Made by a program: the position numbers and the translations under genes
Shown here: in pieces, positions 33,713 through 43,024 of the stretch
Layout of the letters: the number at the start of each line of letters is the position of its first letter
How positions within the stretch are numbered: position 1 is the stretch's first letter
DNA from: Lachnospiraceae bacterium
GTDB lineage: Bacteria; Bacillota; Clostridia; Lachnospirales; Lachnospiraceae
NCBI GenBank assembly: GCA_028692975.1
Contig: JAQUWF010000013.1
Span: 1 to 50,139 of the forward strand
Direction of reading: 5' to 3'
Length of the DNA: 50,139 nucleotides
The notes under the pieces: model-generated
The model's input: only the letters and a program-made list of their open reading frames with translations
What the model was told of the DNA's origin: nothing
Databases searched by the model: none

Positions 33713-33841
33713 ATGAATACTGATATGACCGTTTTTGCTGAATTGCTTGCTACGCTCATAACTAAATATGCTGATAAAATCGACTTAGAAAGTTTACCTG
33801 ATCCACCCCCGCCAGACCCGCCGCAAAGATCAATAGATTAA
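33713..33841 (+). CDS. Small proline-rich protein before the integrase
   Basis: A 42-residue peptide with a helical first half (MTVFAELLATLITKYADKIDLESL) and a proline-rich acidic tail (PDPPPPDPPQRSID). GGAAAGGG lies seven bases before the ATG. Short genes with this tail lie between lysin and integrase in similar prophages; the role is unknown, but it could be a partner or directionality factor of the integrase. The coding call rests on the start context and the peptide pattern. Confidence 0.5.
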   Translation: MNTDMTVFAELLATLITKYADKIDLESLPDPPPPDPPQRSID

Positions 33842-33906
33842 ATGGTTGGTCTTTTTCTTTATTAAATCAAATTCTTGTTGAATATCCTTATCGCATTTGA
33901 TATAAT
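33827..33906 (+). promoter_or_regulatory. Terminator followed by the integrase promoter
   Basis: AGATCAA (33827-33833) pairs with TTGGTCT (33846-33852) before five T, ending the late operon. Next TTGAAT (33878-33883) and a perfect TATAAT (33901-33906), 17 bases apart, form a promoter for the integrase. Confidence 0.75.
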
Positions 33907-33967
33907 TTCAATAACAAATTTATCTTACGTGTTACCTATGTCCAAACTTTTGCGAGGTGATTTAATA

Positions 33968-35635
33968 TTGAATAAAAAAACGAAAGTATACACCTATAAA
34001 AGAGTATCCACATCCATGCAGGTAGACGGATATTCTCTTGATGCCCAGGATGATCGAATTACAAAATATGCCGACGCTTTTGATTTTGAAATCGTTGGCG
34101 AATATGAAGACGCAGGAAAGTCCGGAAAATCTATTGAAGGCCGTGCAGAATTTAAGAAGATGCTGGAAGATATAGAATCCAATAAAGATGGAGTTTCGTA
34201 TGTGCTTGTGTTCAAGCTGTCACGTTTTGGCCGGAATGCCGCTGATGTATTAAGCACTCTTCAATTCATGCAGGATTATGATGTGAACCTAATTTGCGTT
34301 GAAGACGGGATTGATAGTTCCAAGGACGCAGGAAAGCTTATGATATCTGTGCTTTCAGCAGTAGCCGAGATTGAACGGGAAAATATTCTTGTGCAGACTA
34401 TGGAAGGACGGAGACAGAAAGCCAGAGAAGGAAAATGGAATGGCGGCTTTGCGCCCTATGGCTATAGTCTGAATAATGGTAAACTGGAAATTGAAGAAAG
34501 TGAAGCGGAGGCTATCCGTTTGATTTTTGATAAATATACGAACACGGATATGGGGTCTAATGGTATAGCAAAGTATCTGGCGCAGCAAGGGATAGCGAAA
34601 AAGGAAAGGCAAAACGGTAATAGCCCGCTTTTTTCTGCAAAACTTATAAGGGATATACTGGATAACCCTGTTTACAGCGGAAAAATAGCTTTTGGCCGGA
34701 GGCGGAATGAGAAGATAACCGGCACAAGGCAATACCATATCGTGAAACAAGATGATTATATGGTTTGTGATGGAATTCATGAAGCAATCATTGATGAAAA
34801 TACGTGGGAAAAAGTGCAGGAAAAACGCAAATTACAGGCAAAGCGGTATGAACATGTCAACAAGGGTAAAGATGAAAAAATACATCTCCTATCAGGTATT
34901 CTGTGCTGCCCAATGTGTGGTTCTGGCATGTATGGTAATAAGTCAATTAAGAAGAAAAATGGCAAACATTATAAAGACTATTTCTACTATGGATGCAAAC
35001 ACCGCAGTATGACGCTGGGACATAAATGCACCTATAATAAGCAGCTGCAGGAAGAAAAGTTAGATAGTGCTGTAGCAGAAGTCATTGGAAAATTGGTTGG
35101 TAACCCTAAATTTGCGGATATGATGAAAAAGAAAATTAACATCAAAACAGATACCAGCGAAGTGGAAAAAGAGATAGCCAATTATCAAAAGCAGTTAAGT
35201 CAATATATCGGTACGAAACGAAGTCTTGAAAATCAGATAGACAACTTAAATTATGATGACAAGCATTATGATAGAAAGTTATCCGACTTGCAGGATAGGC
35301 TGGACAAGATGTATGATAATATTGAAGACGTTGAACACAGCCTAAAAGACTGCAAGGATAGAAAGCGGGCTATTGAGGCTGAAAAGCTGACAGGCGATAA
35401 TATATATAAAACACTCATTTATTTTGATAAGCTTTATAATGTGATGGAAGATGCTGATAAAAGGGCATTACTGACAGCATTAATAAAAGAAATACATGTT
35501 TATGAGGAAGAACAAGCCAACGGACAGTGGTTAAAATCTATAGTATTTAAACTTCCAATCATTGAGAGTAATATGGAAATATGTTTGGACAATGAAACGC
35601 ATGTTGAGACGGTAGTATTGATTGCAAGGGCTTAG
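33968..35635 (+). CDS. Large serine integrase
   Basis: A 555-residue large serine recombinase, almost certainly the integrase of this prophage. The resolvase domain starts YTYKRVSTSMQVDGYSLDAQ (catalytic serine about residue 14) and includes VLVFKLSRFGRN and AEIERENI. The recombinase domain (GGFAPYGYSL; NGIAKYLAQQGIAKKERQNGNSPLFSAKLIRDILDNPVYSGKI), a zinc ribbon (CPMCGSGM ... CKHRSMTLGHKCTYN) and a long coiled coil (EVEKEIANYQKQLSQYIGTKRSLENQIDNL) follow. The TTG at 33968 is chosen because AGGTGA at 33954-33959 fits it and the promoter lies at 33878-33906. An attachment site should lie nearby, but I could not identify a core sequence. Confidence 0.92.
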   Translation: MNKKTKVYTYKRVSTSMQVDGYSLDAQDDRITKYADAFDFEIVGEYEDAGKSGKSIEGRAEFKKMLEDIESNKDGVSYVLVFKLSRFGRNAADVLSTLQFMQDYDVNLICVEDGIDSSKDAGKLMISVLSAVAEIERENILVQTMEGRRQKAREGKWNGGFAPYGYSLNNGKLEIEESEAEAIRLIFDKYTNTDMGSNGIAKYLAQQGIAKKERQNGNSPLFSAKLIRDILDNPVYSGKIAFGRRRNEKITGTRQYHIVKQDDYMVCDGIHEAIIDENTWEKVQEKRKLQAKRYEHVNKGKDEKIHLLSGILCCPMCGSGMYGNKSIKKKNGKHYKDYFYYGCKHRSMTLGHKCTYNKQLQEEKLDSAVAEVIGKLVGNPKFADMMKKKINIKTDTSEVEKEIANYQKQLSQYIGTKRSLENQIDNLNYDDKHYDRKLSDLQDRLDKMYDNIEDVEHSLKDCKDRKRAIEAEKLTGDNIYKTLIYFDKLYNVMEDADKRALLTALIKEIHVYEEEQANGQWLKSIVFKLPIIESNMEICLDNETHVETVVLIARA

Positions 35636-35755
35636 AAGTAAGGGCTGAAAGAGGCTTGAAATAAAGGGATTTCTACTGTAGAGTGGAGTTTTACTTGGCG
35701 GTAAAGAAGATTGTTTTTATTCAGAACCAAACATATCCACTGCAAAAATGCCGTA

Positions 35756-35851
35756 GGGTTGAGTTGACAGGATGAAAAAGGGTAGGTTGTGTTGATTGGA
35801 TTGTTAAGATGATATGTCGAGTTGACGGAAAGAAACGTTAAAGTAGTATAT
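35756..35851 (+). promoter_or_regulatory. Three GTTGAGTTGAC-type repeats and promoter upstream of the Avs-like gene
   Basis: Related 14-base motifs start at 35757 (GGTTGAGTTGACAG), 35785 (GGTTGTGTTGATTG) and 35815 (TGTCGAGTTGACGG), at 28- and 30-base spacing. A fourth exact copy of the first lies at 42483-42496, at the promoter of the next operon. The last copy includes TTGACG (35822-35827), which with GTATAT (35846-35851, 18 bases) or TAGTAT (35844-35849, 16 bases) can form the promoter. They may be regulator sites. The stretch 35636-35756 holds no gene. Confidence 0.5.
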
Positions 35852-35875
35852 GTTTATAAAAGGCGGTGAGTTTTG

Positions 35876-38800
35876 ATGGATAAAAAGAATAATGCAGGTG
35901 CTATAGCTTCAAATGCTGGAGATGATTTTCATCTTATTTGGGGATGTAAAAAATTATTAGATACACTTAAACCTAATAGTGAATTGACTGCCATATCGGT
36001 TGAAGGGCCCACGTGGGCAGACTCCGTTCAAATTGTGGATGAACAAAAATTATACTCTATTGACTTGGCTGAGTACTATGGGGGAATTGATTTTGAACGA
36101 GCTGAGCATGTGATTTTCTCACAGTTAAAATATAGTGCCTACCAAATGGATAAGCCATGGACGGCAGCAGGCTTATGCACTAAAACGAGCACAACAACGG
36201 ACAACTCCATCATTCGTCGCTTGGCAGATACTTATGCAGGCTTCAACGCTAAGTTTGATAATACATCGGAAAAGTTAACATTAAAATTGGTTAGCAATCG
36301 TAAATTACATGTCGATTTTTTAGCAAATATTTCAGAGGCTGTGCTTAAACTTAAAGAAAAAAAGTATAAACGAACTGGAGATTTAATGAAAAGCGTATCT
36401 CCTAAATGCAGAGATGATATTGAAAAACTGTATAAAGCGTCGAGCCTTACTTCCGTTGTATTCACTAAATTCTTGTTAGCCTTAAATTTTGACGATTGTG
36501 GTACGGATATTCGAAGTATTCATAGAGCCGAAATTATAAAGCAGTTAGGAAAATGGGGAGCAGGTAATTTACGTGGCAGATATGATGGATTGATTAAGCA
36601 TACTAAGGAAATGATGCTGCCCGAAAGCCCGATTGGATTTCCTATGGACAAGGAGTATGTATTAGCTGCATTAGATACAAGTAGTAGTGAGGTGTTTCCT
36701 GCACCAGCTATAATAGAAGCTACATCAAATGGTTATATCAAGCGCGATTTAAAGAATGTGATCCTTGACTGTATTAATGAAAATCAGAAAAAAGCCATCT
36801 GCATTCAGGCCACTGCTGGTATTGGTAAGACTACGTTTGTAAGCCACATTGAAGATATGTTACCAAAAGAATCGGTGGCGATTTTATACGATTGCTATGG
36901 TGGAGGAGCATTTTTACAAGAGAGTGAACGCAGACATTTAATTGAAGTTGCTATTCCCCAAATTTGCAATACGTTAGCAACGGAATGTGGAACAGAGTGG
37001 ATTATTGGCAAGCCAACACATGAATATGAGTATTGGCGATTGCTTGAGCAACGGTTAAAAGATGCAGTAGTTTATGTAAAAGAACAAAATCCTAAAGCTG
37101 TAGTAGCAATTATCATCGATGCAGCAGATAACAGTATGATTGCATCAGATTTATTTAAAGAAGAGTGCTTTTTGAAAGGACTGCTAAGAGAATCACTTCC
37201 TGATGGAGTATTTCTAATCATTACTACAAGAACAGAAAGGGTTCCCCTTATTCCGTTTACGAGTGAAGTACTACCAATTAGTCTACCTGCATTTAACCTC
37301 GGCGAGAGTTCGCAACACATCCATTCTGTCTTTATCAATGCAACTGATAAGCAATGTGAAGAGTTTCATTTGCTTACTTATGGAAACCCGCGCTTGCAGA
37401 CATATTTATTAGCAGGAGCTACATCAGTAAATGATATGCTGTTGCAGATAAAACCAAATGGTAAAACAATGGAGTCCTTATTTAATGGGTTTGTCGATGC
37501 GGTCAAAGCAGAATATGATAAGTTAGTAGACACAGACATACTGTTTTCAGCTTTAGTTAATTTACCTAGACCAACTCCAATTAAAGTGTTGTGTGAGTTG
37601 CTTTCTTTAAATCAGGACGCACTTTTAAGCATTAGTGTGGAGTGCCACAATGGATTTTATATGGATAATGCGAACATCTTCCTAAAAGATGAGGATTTTG
37701 AAACATACTTACGTATTCGTTATGGCAATAATGAAAAAACGATAAGGATTATTGCTGACTACATGTATGATAAAAGAACGACCTGTTCGTATTGTGCTAG
37801 ATATTTACACATTTTCATTGACAAAGCAAATGAATTTGACCGGTTAATCCAAATTGCTTTAGACGAAAGGATAGATCATGCTGATATTGGGCTAGTTCAA
37901 GCAAACCAGGTAATGAAGAATCGCATACAGTTGGCTTTGAAACGGCCTGAGATGACCGTAGCACAAAATCATTTGTTAGCATGCAAATTGGTATATCGAC
38001 TAATTGATTATAATGCCAGAGAAGATGCACTAAATGAATTTCTAACAAATGCACCAGATGAAACGGTTGTGTATTGTGATGAAATGTCTGTTTATAATGT
38101 TTTTCATACTGAATTTAATGATTTCGATAGCTTGGGAAGATCAGCGCTTGTGTTTTCACATTTATTTAGTTATCATGTCGATGCTCGGCAATATATAAAA
38201 AGCTATTTAGCGGCAACAAAACTATATTATAACAAGCCTGAAGATGCCCGAGGCTGCCACACCAGACCGAACACATCTAATATTATCAACATAGCCGAAG
38301 CAATGCTAAGGCTGGGGGAAAGAGAAAAAGCTGTAAATTGGTTATGTAACTGGAGTCCGAAAAAAGTTGAAGCGAAACATGTTTATAGAATAATGCATAA
38401 ACTTCTAAAATATGAATATACCGAACTGTGCGGCGCACTACTTTCTCAAAGATGGACAAGCCCTAACAAATTGGCAATTGTATCCGCATACATTTCGTTA
38501 GGAAAAGAGCCTCCAAAGACATATGTTGACTATCTTCTAAAATTATTTAAGAAAATAAATAGTATACCAGAAAGTCGGTTTAGCTATAAGCAGGTGCTAT
38601 TGTTTGCAGAATATGTGTTACACATTGGAAACACTGAATCAGTAGAAGATTTGGTAGATAAATTTTCTATGAACACTAAGTTTTCTAGGATTCCATCTCT
38701 ATATATGGAAGAAGAAAAACGCGATTTTTTTGCTGCACTACGATATTATGCACTTAAATATGTGTGTGCTGGAGAGACTGTAAAGCCTATTGATTTGTGG

Positions 38801-41800
38801 GATGATAAAGGAAAATTAGCATCAAAACAAGAAGCAGAGGATAAAAAATCATTTATAAAAATGATTGACTTTATTTTTCCTATTTACTTATTGCGTTTAA
38901 ATTGTATTCAAAACAGCCCTGATTTACTTAATATATGCAACGAGACTCTTTCCAACATGGAGAGGTTATCCTGGAATTTTTACACATATGATAAACATCA
39001 ATTGTTGGAAGCCGGGTTACTTATATTTGTTGAGTCAATTTCTTGGGCTAATTTTACACAAAATGAATTTAAGGAGTTAGTGAGTAAAGTAATAAATGTA
39101 TGCAGTACGGCTCCCCAATTTAAGCTAAAACTATTAGATAAACTTACAAGTAATGAATATACATCTAAGGCTGCATTTATAATACTGGAATCGATAGATA
39201 GTTGCTATGCGAAATATCCTGCTTCGGCAAAGGAAATGTCCGAGGTCTATTTAAGTTGCGCTCAAATAGGACGGAGAATGCAAGCTGAATTGGGTTTAAA
39301 GTACTTTAGAAAGGCAATCGAATGCACAAAGGGGCTAGATTATGAGTCTTATCGAAAACTTTACCTGTATAAGTGCCTTGCAAACAAGATCAGTGAGACA
39401 AAGAGAGATAATTTAGAACTGGCTTACAGAATAATAAGGTTAAGCGAAGATTTTTGCAGGAAGATGGGTGATGAGAAGAATTTTCCTTATCATGAGTCAA
39501 TAGGAGCAGCAACTGTGCTTTCGCCCCAAAGCATTTGGGGGTCATTGTGTCGCTTAGATGATAGAGATGACCATAATGGATTTTCGCTACAGGATACAGT
39601 TCCTGTTGTATTGACTACATTATTGAATGCAGAGAGGATTTCTCTTGAAGATACAGTAGCCCTAATGGGCCTTTTACTTCCTGACGTATCTTCCCAATAT
39701 AACGAGTTGGAAGATATTATCTTGAAAAAAATGATCAAGATAATACCTTCTCGTCAAAAGCCAATGCTTGCAATTTTAATACATGATGTCTTATACCATA
39801 TTCCTATGGATGAAAAACAATATAGGAGCAAATGTATCGTAGAATATTTAGACACAAATGTATTATCTCCAGAATTAAACACAGATAAAATTAAGTCCAT
39901 GCAAAGCTTTTTGCAACAAACTCAAGTAGAAAAACAATACCGGTTTGCTCCCACAAAAGAGTTGGAAAAGAATATTGATATAAAAAAGCATGTGTCTGAA
40001 AGCAATATTTTGTCACAGCAAATACTACAAGATAGACTTAATCCACTAACGACTGCTGATAGAGAATTATTTGTCACAGAATGGCTGGAAAGCCTTTTGC
40101 CAGATCAATATGTAATCTCATTAACATGGCTACTGGAAATTATTGCAAATGATTTTCATCATTATGGAAGCAATCAAATATTAAAAAACATTGCAACATT
40201 TGTGGATAGTATAAAAGAATGGCCATCAATTGAAACATGGCGTAATGACTCTTCAGTGCAACGGCACTTTCTCAAATTATTTGCAAAAGAATTACTGCAT
40301 TTGTATGATGATTATGAGGATATTTACAATGCATTGCTTGTTATATTTCCTGTTAATAGTCAGGTGCAATATGAAGTCTTCTTATATTACGTAGCAAATC
40401 ATATTGAACTTTATGACGAACAGCTTGTAAAGACGATTTGCCGAATGTCTGTTGTACTTTCTTCAGAGGAAGCTTTAGATCTGCTGGATTGGGCAACGGA
40501 CATTGAAATGGTTCATGTACATCCGGCTTCTGGAGATGGAGCAGACTATAATATCAAGGTAATGGAAACAGAAAATATTGAAAATGGTGTTGAGCATTTC
40601 TTGTGGCGCCTATTAGGGCATAAAGATAAAGGCGTGCGCTGTAAATCAGCACATGTTTTGCTGCGTGCTGCTGCTCTTGACGACTTTGATATAATAAGAA
40701 GTGTTGTGCAAATCTATGATAATCCATTACCTATATGGTATATGGATGAAAAGAACTATTTTTTTATAGAATCAGCGAGAATCTGGTACCTGGCTACTTG
40801 CTTGCGCATTGCAAAGACATATTCTAAATCGCTAATTCCCATATATTCTTTTTTTAAATCTATTGCATATGACGAAGGTATAGTACATGCTTTACAGAGA
40901 AGGCTGGCAAGAGATATTTGCCTACAGCTTGCACCATATTGTGATGTTGATGTTATAGATCAACTCTTAATATGCGATAAATGTATAGAGGATAATTGTG
41001 CTGGTGGAATGAGAAAATACCAGCGTGAAAGCACAAAGAATTCTAAAAGGTGGAAATTTAATTTCGATACTACTGATACATTGCCATATTGGTATGATGA
41101 TGTAGCTGAAATATTTGCCTGTACACAAAATGAAGTGGCGAATGAGTGCGATTATTTTGTTGCTCAGTTTGGTGTTACAAATGAGCAGTGTATCAAATGG
41201 AATAAAACTTTTTTAAAGCAAGAAGAATACCAAAACACGCACAATGATCATGGATATATTCCAACTGTAGAGACTCTTAAAAAGTATGTAGAGTGGCATT
41301 CAATGTTTTATGTTGCAGACAAATATCGCCAGACTAGAGCGCAAATTGTAGATGGCTACCGCTCTTATGAAACATGGTTAAATGGATATCTGTTTGGAGT
41401 GAATGGATTATGGTGCTTTGAATTTCGTAACCATATACCATTTTTGCCCTTTTTATGGGACTTTACAAAGACGATAGAAACAAAACCAAATCGTCACTAT
41501 GTTATTCCTGAACATCTACCGAACAGCATAATAGATAATCCAGTAGGACTTGCATTGGATGTGAAATATGCCGCTCACTTTCAGCAAAGCAATAGATATA
41601 TTCGGATAGAAAGTGCTTTTGTTAAGAAAAATTGCGTTAATAAGCTAGTAGCTGAACTGAAAAAGCCGAATGTTGCACTTTTTGACTTTTATCCGGAGAA
41701 CGATGCGTATGGATACAGAAAGGGACCCGTGGTTTTTGCTTATCCAACTTGCGATGTGATTACTACATTTTCAGATAATGCACTGGACAAGAAAGATTTA

Positions 41801-42217
41801 CTATTAAAAGATTATCTTACTGCATCTAATTACTTAATGGGGCCATCAGATTATCTCCTAAAATATTTAAATTTATCTCAAGAAGATCAACTTTTGTATG
41901 CAAGCGTTGATAGCGACATAAATTGCCCTATTCAGTTGTACCATTGGAGTGAACCTGAAGCTGAAAGCGGTTACGAAAAGCATAGTACTTATGGGCATAT
42001 GGTTGTTATCAAAAAAGAGTGCTTATTAGAAATATTAAAAAAGAATAATCAAGCAATTGTATTTGAGGTATCAATATCTTTCGAAGATGATAATTATAGA
42101 TTTTACGGAACGCCTAGTAAGCCTGCAAAATCAACAACAATTTTGTCTTTAGAAATTGATGAAAAGAACAACAAACTTATTTGGGACGAGCAAATATTTC
42201 CAGAATATGATAATTAA
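35876..42217 (+). CDS. Avs-like STAND NTPase with N-terminal nuclease
   Basis: A 2113-residue protein with the layout of antiviral STAND NTPases (Avs). The first 90 residues fit a Cap4/DUF4297-type PD-(D/E)xK nuclease: NAGDDFHLIWGCKKLL, then acidic E43, D63 and the Q83-x-K85 strand (VIFSQLKYS). The STAND ATPase has Walker A IQATAGIGKTTF (about 314-321), Walker B AIIIDAADNS (about 414) and the sensor IITTRTER (about 446). The remaining 1,500 residues are helical, repeat-like and without membrane segments, as expected for a ligand-sensing domain. Avs proteins bind a phage protein such as terminase or portal, assemble, and their nuclease then cuts DNA. ATG 35876 has AGGCGGTGAG before it. No other gene overlaps it. 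Which Avs type it is, and what it senses, cannot be told from the sequence alone. Confidence 0.82.
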   Translation: MDKKNNAGAIASNAGDDFHLIWGCKKLLDTLKPNSELTAISVEGPTWADSVQIVDEQKLYSIDLAEYYGGIDFERAEHVIFSQLKYSAYQMDKPWTAAGLCTKTSTTTDNSIIRRLADTYAGFNAKFDNTSEKLTLKLVSNRKLHVDFLANISEAVLKLKEKKYKRTGDLMKSVSPKCRDDIEKLYKASSLTSVVFTKFLLALNFDDCGTDIRSIHRAEIIKQLGKWGAGNLRGRYDGLIKHTKEMMLPESPIGFPMDKEYVLAALDTSSSEVFPAPAIIEATSNGYIKRDLKNVILDCINENQKKAICIQATAGIGKTTFVSHIEDMLPKESVAILYDCYGGGAFLQESERRHLIEVAIPQICNTLATECGTEWIIGKPTHEYEYWRLLEQRLKDAVVYVKEQNPKAVVAIIIDAADNSMIASDLFKEECFLKGLLRESLPDGVFLIITTRTERVPLIPFTSEVLPISLPAFNLGESSQHIHSVFINATDKQCEEFHLLTYGNPRLQTYLLAGATSVNDMLLQIKPNGKTMESLFNGFVDAVKAEYDKLVDTDILFSALVNLPRPTPIKVLCELLSLNQDALLSISVECHNGFYMDNANIFLKDEDFETYLRIRYGNNEKTIRIIADYMYDKRTTCSYCARYLHIFIDKANEFDRLIQIALDERIDHADIGLVQANQVMKNRIQLALKRPEMTVAQNHLLACKLVYRLIDYNAREDALNEFLTNAPDETVVYCDEMSVYNVFHTEFNDFDSLGRSALVFSHLFSYHVDARQYIKSYLAATKLYYNKPEDARGCHTRPNTSNIINIAEAMLRLGEREKAVNWLCNWSPKKVEAKHVYRIMHKLLKYEYTELCGALLSQRWTSPNKLAIVSAYISLGKEPPKTYVDYLLKLFKKINSIPESRFSYKQVLLFAEYVLHIGNTESVEDLVDKFSMNTKFSRIPSLYMEEEKRDFFAALRYYALKYVCAGETVKPIDLWDDKGKLASKQEAEDKKSFIKMIDFIFPIYLLRLNCIQNSPDLLNICNETLSNMERLSWNFYTYDKHQLLEAGLLIFVESISWANFTQNEFKELVSKVINVCSTAPQFKLKLLDKLTSNEYTSKAAFIILESIDSCYAKYPASAKEMSEVYLSCAQIGRRMQAELGLKYFRKAIECTKGLDYESYRKLYLYKCLANKISETKRDNLELAYRIIRLSEDFCRKMGDEKNFPYHESIGAATVLSPQSIWGSLCRLDDRDDHNGFSLQDTVPVVLTTLLNAERISLEDTVALMGLLLPDVSSQYNELEDIILKKMIKIIPSRQKPMLAILIHDVLYHIPMDEKQYRSKCIVEYLDTNVLSPELNTDKIKSMQSFLQQTQVEKQYRFAPTKELEKNIDIKKHVSESNILSQQILQDRLNPLTTADRELFVTEWLESLLPDQYVISLTWLLEIIANDFHHYGSNQILKNIATFVDSIKEWPSIETWRNDSSVQRHFLKLFAKELLHLYDDYEDIYNALLVIFPVNSQVQYEVFLYYVANHIELYDEQLVKTICRMSVVLSSEEALDLLDWATDIEMVHVHPASGDGADYNIKVMETENIENGVEHFLWRLLGHKDKGVRCKSAHVLLRAAALDDFDIIRSVVQIYDNPLPIWYMDEKNYFFIESARIWYLATCLRIAKTYSKSLIPIYSFFKSIAYDEGIVHALQRRLARDICLQLAPYCDVDVIDQLLICDKCIEDNCAGGMRKYQRESTKNSKRWKFNFDTTDTLPYWYDDVAEIFACTQNEVANECDYFVAQFGVTNEQCIKWNKTFLKQEEYQNTHNDHGYIPTVETLKKYVEWHSMFYVADKYRQTRAQIVDGYRSYETWLNGYLFGVNGLWCFEFRNHIPFLPFLWDFTKTIETKPNRHYVIPEHLPNSIIDNPVGLALDVKYAAHFQQSNRYIRIESAFVKKNCVNKLVAELKKPNVALFDFYPENDAYGYRKGPVVFAYPTCDVITTFSDNALDKKDLLLKDYLTASNYLMGPSDYLLKYLNLSQEDQLLYASVDSDINCPIQLYHWSEPEAESGYEKHSTYGHMVVIKKECLLEILKKNNQAIVFEVSISFEDDNYRFYGTPSKPAKSTTILSLEIDEKNNKLIWDEQIFPEYDN

Positions 42218-42484
42218 TGTATGTTTCCGCCAAGGCCTAGCCACGCTTTTGGGGAATCCGAATCACACACTCAACACATGTGGAGTTCGTAGTTTTAATG
42301 TCACGAGCCGATAAGGCGAAGTGAGATTAAATTACGGAGCACCATGCGGTAGCTGTCCGCGATTGTCGAGCGCGAAGCACGAAGATAGAGTGGAAACAGC
42401 GAACCGTTGAGACTCGATTACTGATGGAAAATCAAGTCACGGATTTTCTTTTCGGAAATATATCTGCCAATTTTTCCTATAAGG
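42218..42484. other. Intergenic region after the Avs-like gene
   Basis: There is no supportable gene. The segment at 42300-42420 is GC-richer than its surroundings and rich in short complementary words, so it may be an RNA or element remnant. A weak terminator-like stem (GAAAATC 42427-42433 with GATTTTC 42442-42448) follows. Confidence 0.35.
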
Positions 42485-42489
42485 TTGAG

Positions 42490-42572
42490 TTGACAGAATG
42501 CTTAACGGCCAGAATATGATGTTATCAGTAAACTTTGAATTGAAGCAAAAACATAACATGTTATGTTTTTGC
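42490..42572 (+). promoter_or_regulatory. Promoter and perfect 28-bp palindrome of the MarR operon
   Basis: A consensus TTGACA (42490-42495) with TATGAT (42515-42520, 19 bases) or GAATAT (42512-42517, 16 bases) forms a promoter. Downstream a perfect palindrome runs from 42545 to 42572; its left half is GCAAAAACATAACA. It ends two bases before the ribosome binding site GGAGGT. It is the likely operator of the MarR protein, and in RNA it would form a hairpin beside the start. Confidence 0.75.
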
Positions 42573-42584
42573 GTGGAGGTAATG

Positions 42585-42959
42585 ATGAAACTAACAAATG
42601 TATCAGAAGAATATGTGATTTATGGAACACTATTTTCCTTGAGTAATAGGATTCAAACGATGGGAGATGGAGAATTTCGGGATATTACGTTAAAGCAGCA
42701 GTTTGTGCTAATAGCATTAGAAATGTTTGATTCACCACCAAGTTTGAATGAAATGGGAGCGTTGATTGGATGTTCTTATCAAAATGTGAAGCGGATGGCA
42801 CAGCACTTAAAAGATGCTGGTTATCTTGAAATCAAACAGGACCAGAAGGATAAGAGAAAATTTTTATTGATTCCGACAGATAAGATAGAAAAGGAAGCAG
42901 AACAAAACAGAGCAAAGACAACAGCTTTCATGGAAAGGCTTTATAAGAATATTTCCTGA
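42585..42959 (+). CDS. MarR-family regulator
   Basis: A 124-residue MarR-type winged-helix protein. The helix-turn-helix is LNEMGALIGCSYQNVKRMAQHLKDAGYLEIKQ, followed by the wing KDKRKFLLIP and a dimer helix (KIEKEAEQNRAKTTAFMERLYKNI). It probably represses its own operon through the 28-bp palindrome just upstream. ATG 42585 fits GGAGGT at 42575-42580. The membrane protein gene follows after 65 bases in the same direction and is the likely regulated gene. Confidence 0.85.
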   Translation: MKLTNVSEEYVIYGTLFSLSNRIQTMGDGEFRDITLKQQFVLIALEMFDSPPSLNEMGALIGCSYQNVKRMAQHLKDAGYLEIKQDQKDKRKFLLIPTDKIEKEAEQNRAKTTAFMERLYKNIS

Positions 42960-43024
42960 GAGGATATGGCGGTTACATTGCGTACACTTATGAAGATGGA
43001 TCAGAATTTGGGAGGTACAATAGA

